From JBAZOD01 sp041648955 (GTDB taxonomy: Bacteria > Patescibacteriota > Patescibacteriia > Patescibacteriales > JAQTRU01), in assembly GCA_041648955.1 (NCBI GenBank), contig JBAZOD010000010.1:1-19528 (forward strand): a DNA stretch of 19,528 nucleotides, given 5' to 3'. A program made the translations under genes and the position numbers. The notes beneath the pieces were generated by a model. That model was not told the origin of the DNA, made no database searches, and saw nothing but the letters and a program-made list of their open reading frames with translations. Shown piece by piece: positions 15,429-19,528 of the stretch (its first letter is position 1; every line of letters starts with the position of its first letter).

Positions 15429-16583
15429 ATGAAAATCGCTATTATTTTGGGTACAAGGCCGGAAATTATAAAAATGTCTCCGATAATCCGAGCTTGCAAA
15501 AAAATGCGAGTTGATTATTTTATTTTACATACCGGACAGCATTATGATTATGAATTAGACAAAAAATTTTTTGAAGATTTAGAGCTTGGAGAGCCTAAAT
15601 ATAATTTAAATGTAGGGAAAAATGAATATCGCAAACAAATTGGCATTATGGTAAAGCAGATTGGGAAAATTTTATTGAAAGAAAAAGCAGATTTAGTGCT
15701 AGTACAGGGGGATACTAATAGTGTTTTAGCTGGAAGCTTGGCGGCCAAAAAGGTAAATATAAAATTAGGTCATCACGAAGCAGGTTTGCGGAGTCACGAT
15801 CTTTCAATGCTGGAAGAGAATAATCGAATAATAGCTGACCATATTTCCGATTATTTATTCGCGCCCACTAGCGATGCTTTTAAAAATTTAAATGAAGAAG
15901 GCATAAATGAAAATAGAATTTTAATGACCGGCAATACGATTGTTGATGCCGTCTATCAAAACTTGGAGTTAGCTGGGAAAAAGGTTGATATTTTAAAAAA
16001 TTTAAATTTGCGCAAAGAAAATTATATTATTGTAACGGCGCATAGGGCTGAGAACGTGGATAAGCCAGAGCGGTTGAAGGGAATACTCGAGGGTTTGAAA
16101 CTTGTTGGAGAAAAATTTAAAATTCCTATTATTTATCCGATGCATCCTCGGACAGCCAATAATATAAAAAAATTCGGGCTAACAATTCCTCAACAAATAA
16201 CTATTATAAAGCCATTGGGATATTTAGAATTTCTACAATTGGAAGCTAGCAGTAAATTAATTATTACTGATTCAGGAGGATTACAAGAAGAGGCGAGTGT
16301 ATTGAAAATTCCGTGTGTAGTAGTGAGAGATAATACTGAGCGTCCCGAGGGAATAAAGGCGGGTGCAAGCATTCTCGCCGGCACCGAACCAAAAAAAATT
16401 TTAGAAGCTGCGCTGAAAATTGTGAGTGAAAAAATAAAATGGGCAGAGCTTTATGGCGATGGCCGGGCGGCAGACAAAATATTAGAATTCATCAAGGATG
16501 AAAAAAAATATCGGCTGAAAAAAAATTATCAAGAAATACGGAGTAAAATCGGAAGTTTATTAAGAAATTTTTTTAAAAAATAA
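15429..16583 (+). CDS. wecB: UDP-N-acetylglucosamine 2-epimerase (non-hydrolysing), WecB type
   Basis: A 384-residue GT-B-fold epimerase of the usual size. Signatures are IILGTRPEIIKMSP (5-18), HTGQHYDYEL (34-43), VQGDTNSVLAG (92-102), HHEAGLRSHD (115-124), LEENNRIIADHISDYLFAP (128-146), VTAHRAENVDKPERL (202-216), ITDSGGLQEEA and VVRDNTERPEG. Asp95, Glu117, Glu129 and His205 fall where the family has its catalytic acids and histidine. It interconverts UDP-GlcNAc and UDP-ManNAc. In this cluster it could feed ManNAc into the glycan. It lacks the extra domain of fused NeuC/GNE enzymes, and the full set of WecB motifs makes a role as the hydrolysing PseG or LegG substitute unlikely, though hydrolysing relatives share this fold. 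It begins 20 bases after the HD gene. Confidence 0.92.
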   Translation: MKIAIILGTRPEIIKMSPIIRACKKMRVDYFILHTGQHYDYELDKKFFEDLELGEPKYNLNVGKNEYRKQIGIMVKQIGKILLKEKADLVLVQGDTNSVLAGSLAAKKVNIKLGHHEAGLRSHDLSMLEENNRIIADHISDYLFAPTSDAFKNLNEEGINENRILMTGNTIVDAVYQNLELAGKKVDILKNLNLRKENYIIVTAHRAENVDKPERLKGILEGLKLVGEKFKIPIIYPMHPRTANNIKKFGLTIPQQITIIKPLGYLEFLQLEASSKLIITDSGGLQEEASVLKIPCVVVRDNTERPEGIKAGASILAGTEPKKILEAALKIVSEKIKWAELYGDGRAADKILEFIKDEKKYRLKKNYQEIRSKIGSLLRNFFKK

Positions 16584-16598
16584 CTAAAATTAATTATT

Positions 16599-17588
16599 AT
16601 GAAAGAAGAAGATATTAGGCCAGTTAATTTAATGGAGGAGAATGAAAATTTGCATAAAAAAGATGTGGAAGAATTACTGAAAAAAGAAAAACTTTTTAAA
16701 GAAGTTAATTGTCTGGCTTGTGATTCAAAAAATTATCACATTGTTTTTGATAAAAATGGTTTTTCTTTTGTAGTTTGCGAAAACTGCGAAACCGTTTTTA
16801 TTAATCCTCGTCCAAGTCAGGAGATTTTAGTGGATTTTTATGCGAATTCTAAAAGCATTAAACATTGGAATGACAAAATTTATCCCGCCTCGGAAAATGT
16901 CAGGAGGAGTCAAATTTTTTCCCCTAGAGCGCAAAAGGTTATTGATTTGTGCAAAAAATATAATACTGAAAACGAAGCTATTTTTGATGTTGGCGGGGGC
17001 TATGGAACATTTTGTGAGGAAATAAAAAAGTTAAATATTTTCAAAAGAGTTGTTTCCGTCGAGCCATCTAAGGATTTAGCCGATACTTGCCGCCGCAAGG
17101 GGATCGAAGTGATAGAGAAACCGATAGAAGATGTCGGTATGGAGCGGGCAAGCGTTATTACTAATTTTGAATTAATAGAGCACCTTTTTTCTCCTAAAGA
17201 TTTTATCATTGCCTGCCACAAAGCGCTCAGCAAGGATGGTTTGTTATTTTTGACAACCCCGAATATTAAAGGATTTGATTTAATGACTTTGGGCAAACTG
17301 TCGGATAATATTGACGGACCGAATCATATTAACTATTTTAATTGCGAATCTCTGGGAGGGTTGTTGGAAAATTGCGGTTTTAAAGTTGAAGAAGTAATAA
17401 CGCCGGGAAAGCTTGACGCTGAAATTGTTAGAAACAAAATTTTGAACAAGGATTTAGATATTTCCAGCCAGCCCTTCTTAAAATATGTTTTAATTGATCA
17501 ATGGGAAAAAATCGGCCTTAATTTTCAGAATTTTTTAGCGGAGAATACGCTTTCTTCCCACCTTTGGATTGTAGCAAGAAAAATATGA
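16599..17588 (+). CDS. Zinc-ribbon-containing SAM methyltransferase
   Basis: A 329-residue protein. After a charged 35-residue leader comes a zinc ribbon with Cys38-x2-Cys41 and Cys60-x2-Cys63, then ETVFINPRPSQEILVDFY (64-81), a segment that commonly joins such ribbons to methyltransferases in sugar clusters. The SAM domain has motif I IFDVGGGYGTF (128-138), a VVSVEPS segment near 152, and NFELIEHLFSPKDFI around 188-202, with LSKDGLLFLTTPNI after it. The C-terminal part (HINYFNCESLGGLLENCGF) is the usual last-helix region. The proteins resemble sugar C-methyltransferase and type-11/12 methyltransferase families. Which sugar or C versus O position is not visible. Its stop overlaps the deacetylase start (ATGA at 17585-17588). 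Confidence 0.8.
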   Translation: MKEEDIRPVNLMEENENLHKKDVEELLKKEKLFKEVNCLACDSKNYHIVFDKNGFSFVVCENCETVFINPRPSQEILVDFYANSKSIKHWNDKIYPASENVRRSQIFSPRAQKVIDLCKKYNTENEAIFDVGGGYGTFCEEIKKLNIFKRVVSVEPSKDLADTCRRKGIEVIEKPIEDVGMERASVITNFELIEHLFSPKDFIIACHKALSKDGLLFLTTPNIKGFDLMTLGKLSDNIDGPNHINYFNCESLGGLLENCGFKVEEVITPGKLDAEIVRNKILNKDLDISSQPFLKYVLIDQWEKIGLNFQNFLAENTLSSHLWIVARKI

Positions 17589-18526
17589 TTTTTTTCAAGA
17601 GATTAAAAAATAAGTTAAAAAAAGAATTAATAAAATTAAGAAAAGATAGATTGGAAATAATTCTTTACCACTTTGTTTCTTCGCAAAACAACATTTTTTC
17701 GTCGTCCGGACATAACGTCGAGCCGAAGGTCTTTAAAGAGCAAATGCAGTATTTGTCTAGAAATTTTAAAATTATACCCCTCGAAAAGGCCGAAGAGATT
17801 ATAGAAAGCGGAAAAGACGGGCCATACGCAAGTATCTGTTTTGATGATGGTTATTTGAGCAATATAAACGAAGCTTACCCCGTTCTTCGCGACCTTAGAA
17901 TACCGGCAACAGTATTTCTCTGCCCGTCAATTTTGGGGAATGGCGATATATTATGGAGGGACAAGATAAGGTATGTTATAAATAATGGGCTTGAAAAAAA
18001 ATTCATAGAATTTCTGAAAAATGGTTCTAGCGCCGGCAAATACAACTTTTCTTTGTTGGAAAAAATAAATTTTTATTCCTGGTCGAAGAAAATAGGCGCT
18101 ATAAAGGATATGACAATTAGATATGATTTAGATTCTTTTTTCAATTCCTTGGGACTATCTTCGGGAAAGATAGCTAAAGAATTCAACCTCTACATGAATA
18201 AAGGAGAGAGAGAAAGAGATTATTTGAAGTTCGGAAATCATACTTGGTCTCATCCTATAATGACTTGTCTCGATTTAGAAGAACAAGAAAAAGAAATACA
18301 AAAGGCGGATGATTATCTAAGGGAAATAGGAGCAGCTCCCTTTTCTCTTTCTTTGCCATTTGCTCCCTATAACCAGAATACTATAGAAGCGTGCCAAAAA
18401 TTAGGGTATAAATTTATTTTGGATGTTAGTGATGAAGGGAATATTATAGGAGAGAGAAGCGGTATTTTTGTTCTGCACAGGAAGATGGCGCCCAAGACGC
18501 TAAAATTATTTAAAAAAATGATTTAA
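17585..18526 (+). CDS. Polysaccharide deacetylase (NodB homology, CE4 type)
   Basis: A 313-residue protein with the NodB fold. Motif 1 is SICFDDGY (83-90), giving Asp87 as base and Asp88 as metal ligand. Motif 2 is KFGNHTWSHP (215-224), giving His219 and His223. The strand region before it is IPATVFLCPSIL (106-117), and SLPFAPYNQNTIEACQ (256-271) fits motif 3. I chose ATG 17585, which overlaps the methyltransferase stop (ATGA); an in-frame ATG seven codons earlier (17564) adds unconserved residues. The N-terminus is basic without a hydrophobic signal or anchor. Family members remove N- or O-acetyl groups from glycans; here cytosolic or lipid-linked intermediates are the likelier substrates. 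A long insert (about 120-215) separates the two metal motifs, longer than in compact CE4 enzymes. Confidence 0.87.
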   Translation: MIFFKRLKNKLKKELIKLRKDRLEIILYHFVSSQNNIFSSSGHNVEPKVFKEQMQYLSRNFKIIPLEKAEEIIESGKDGPYASICFDDGYLSNINEAYPVLRDLRIPATVFLCPSILGNGDILWRDKIRYVINNGLEKKFIEFLKNGSSAGKYNFSLLEKINFYSWSKKIGAIKDMTIRYDLDSFFNSLGLSSGKIAKEFNLYMNKGERERDYLKFGNHTWSHPIMTCLDLEEQEKEIQKADDYLREIGAAPFSLSLPFAPYNQNTIEACQKLGYKFILDVSDEGNIIGERSGIFVLHRKMAPKTLKLFKKMI

Positions 18527-18548
18527 AATTAATTACTATAAAATTATT

Positions 18549-19313
18549 ATGTCCACAAAGTACGATCAGAATAAATTGGATTCAAGATTTAATAAAGAAT
18601 CGAGACAATGGCAGCAATTGTATCTGCAAGCAGGAGAAAAAAAATTTTCTTACAATAATAAAAAATATCGTCAGCAATATGTTTTGGGAATGTTGGGCAA
18701 GGGAGAAGGCAAGGTTTTGGATTTAGGATGTGGCGCCGGTAGTTATTTTGAATTTTTAGAAGTGCTTGGATATGAAGTGACGGGGCTTGATTCCTCGGAA
18801 GAAATGGTTAAAATAGCTTCTGATTTCGTTAGAACTCTTCACCGAAGCCAAGTTATCAAGGGAAATGTTTTAGAAATTCCTTTTGAAGATAACACTTTTA
18901 GCGCTGTCATAGCAGTAGGTTTGCTTGAATATTTACCCGACGACAGAGAATTTCTGGAAGTGATAAGAAAGGTGTTGAAACCAGGCGGAAAGGCTGTAGT
19001 TACTTTAAGAAACTCTTTGTGCTTAGAGAGAAAACTTTGGAAATTTTATAGGAGGTTCGGTTTAGATGTTAATAAAGCAGATTATTTTTATAGGGAGCAT
19101 AGTCCAAGAAAATTAAAAAAACTCATCGAATCGATGGGTTTTGAAGATATTCAAATTAAATTTTGTCATTTTTATCCGTTGATGTGGCCGTTAAGCAGGT
19201 TATTTTTCTCTTTTAATAATTTTTTGGCGCATAAGATGGAGAAGTATTTTTCCGGAAGTTTTATTGATTTTCTTGGCTCTACTTTTATTATATCTTTTAG
19301 AAAAAGTAAATAA
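18549..19313 (+). CDS. UbiE-like class I SAM methyltransferase
   Basis: A 254-residue methyltransferase, the last gene of the + strand run. Motif I is KVLDLGCGAGSYFEFL (55-70), followed by EVTGLDSSEEMVKIA (76-90) with the acidic residue of motif II, IKGNVLEIPFEDNTFSAVIA (about 104-123) and LEYLPDDREFLEVIRKVLKP. The last part (residues about 180-254) is hydrophobic-rich with the segment PLMWPLSRLFFSFNNFLAHK, perhaps a helix near the membrane surface, but no clear transmembrane segment. Motifs match the UbiE/COQ5-type methyltransferase group; the acceptor is unknown, and glycan O-methylation is the contextual guess. The stop is followed by a hairpin that fits transcription termination. The start is preceded by TAAAATTATTATG rather than a Shine-Dalgarno sequence. 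Confidence 0.82.
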   Translation: MSTKYDQNKLDSRFNKESRQWQQLYLQAGEKKFSYNNKKYRQQYVLGMLGKGEGKVLDLGCGAGSYFEFLEVLGYEVTGLDSSEEMVKIASDFVRTLHRSQVIKGNVLEIPFEDNTFSAVIAVGLLEYLPDDREFLEVIRKVLKPGGKAVVTLRNSLCLERKLWKFYRRFGLDVNKADYFYREHSPRKLKKLIESMGFEDIQIKFCHFYPLMWPLSRLFFSFNNFLAHKMEKYFSGSFIDFLGSTFIISFRKSK

Positions 19314-19332
19314 TTTTTTCATTAAACAAAAA

Positions 19333-19364
19333 AAAAGAATTTTTTCTGAAAGAAAAATTCTTTT
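19333..19364. terminator. Bidirectional intrinsic terminator hairpin
   Basis: The arms AAAAGAATTTTT and AAAAATTCTTTT are perfect reverse complements separated by 8 bases. Pairing can extend to CT/AG with one bulged T and a GAA loop. The + strand has TTTT in the right arm followed by ATTG, and the run of nine A in front of and within the left arm supplies a T tract when read on the - strand. It lies between two converging genes, so it can end both transcripts. The stem is all A/T except for two G-C pairs near each arm's middle and end, so its strength is uncertain. Confidence 0.7.
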
Positions 19365-19381
19365 ATTGTACATGGATTTTT

Positions 19382-19528
19382 TTAAACTCCTCTTCGACTT
19401 AAGATTGTCGCAATCGTTTTAAGAATTATAGACAGGTCTAAATAGATTGATCTGTTTTTGATATAGTACAAATCGTACTGAAGTTTTTTTATGGTATCTT
19501 CACGGCTCGGCGAGTGATATTCGCCCGA
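19382..19528 (-). CDS. Polyprenyl-phosphate sugar-1-phosphate transferase, C-terminal end (cut by window)
   Basis: The - strand is open from 19528 to a TAA at 19382-19384 (48 codons). The end reads QYDLYYIKNRSIYLDLSII followed by LKTIATILSRRGV, the conserved C-terminus of bacterial sugar transferases of the WbaP/WcaJ/PglC type. These enzymes move a sugar-1-phosphate from a nucleotide sugar onto undecaprenyl phosphate at the inner membrane face and so start glycan assembly. Only the last quarter or less of the catalytic domain is present; the N-terminal membrane part and catalytic Asp-Glu pair lie beyond the window. It converges with the + strand genes and ends 18 bases before the hairpin. It was easy to miss because the window truncates it. 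Confidence 0.85.
   Translation of the reverse strand, partial: SGEYHSPSREDTIKKLQYDLYYIKNRSIYLDLSIILKTIATILSRRGV

Noticed and set aside
16501..16526. Two A8 tracts near the 3' end of the epimerase gene, and T8 at about 10163, as phase-variation sites
   Set aside because: Runs of 8 are expected often in DNA this AT-rich, all frames are intact, and no longer or repeated units are seen.
17564..17584. Longer start for the polysaccharide deacetylase at 17564
   Set aside because: It would overlap the methyltransferase gene by 25 bases, while ATG 17585 gives the ATGA overlap seen also at pseB/pseC.
1..19528. Alternative genetic code (TGA as glycine, as in some CPR lineages)
   Set aside because: TGA ends pseB and the 16599 methyltransferase at exact overlaps with the next genes, and no in-frame TGA is needed in any gene.
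1..19528. tRNA, rRNA, CRISPR array, insertion sequence or integrase
   Set aside because: No clover-leaf-like intergenic segment, spaced direct repeats, transposase motifs or terminal inverted repeats were seen; intergenic gaps are too short to hold RNA genes.

Overview
The window is AT-rich bacterial DNA. Nineteen genes lie head to tail on the + strand from base 1 to about 19313, and one truncated gene enters on the - strand at the right edge. Every gene I recognise belongs to cell-surface polysaccharide or glycoconjugate synthesis. TGA is used as a stop (for example at 399 and 17588) and tryptophan is TGG, so the code is the ordinary one. Start codons almost never have a Shine-Dalgarno sequence and are instead preceded by A/T runs such as TAAAATTATG. 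With the base composition and compact layout this suggests a Patescibacteria/Parcubacteria-like (CPR) genome. That is inference; no marker gene is present.

Left part (1-7727): a nonulosonic (pseudaminic-type) acid pathway. It has the 3' end of the 4,6-dehydratase gene pseB, the transaminase pseC, a FemAB/GNAT_6-type acyltransferase, a class III (glutamate-1-semialdehyde-type) aminotransferase, a DUF218/YdcF-like protein, the PEP-condensing synthase pseI, a PseH-like GNAT acetyltransferase, an aldo/keto reductase and an SpsF-type cytidylyltransferase. The UDP-sugar hydrolase PseG is not in the window. The class III aminotransferase, reductase and SpsF-type nucleotidyltransferase point to a modified or parallel sugar branch.

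Middle part (7736-14082): assembly and tailoring. It has a capsule-synthesis-like (PF05159-type) glycosyltransferase candidate, a large fusion of Trm112-like zinc finger, methyltransferase and alpha/alpha-toroid domains, a second methyltransferase, an aminoglycoside-phosphotransferase-fold small-molecule kinase with a short N-lobe, and a GT4-type glycosyltransferase.

Right part (14095-19313): an HD-domain phosphohydrolase candidate, a WecB-type UDP-GlcNAc 2-epimerase, a zinc-ribbon methyltransferase, a polysaccharide deacetylase without signal peptide, and a final UbiE-like methyltransferase. A hairpin at 19333-19364 suits termination in both directions. Converging on it is the 3' end of a polyprenyl-phosphate sugar-1-phosphate transferase (19382-19528, - strand), the type of enzyme that starts glycan assembly on the membrane lipid carrier.

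Gaps on the + strand run from overlaps of 4-14 bases to at most 46 bases, so one long operon or a few coupled ones is likely. No flippase, ABC exporter or polymerase is present, so export must be encoded elsewhere. No tRNA, rRNA, CRISPR array, insertion sequence or other mobile element was seen, and no gene-free stretch exceeds 300 bases.
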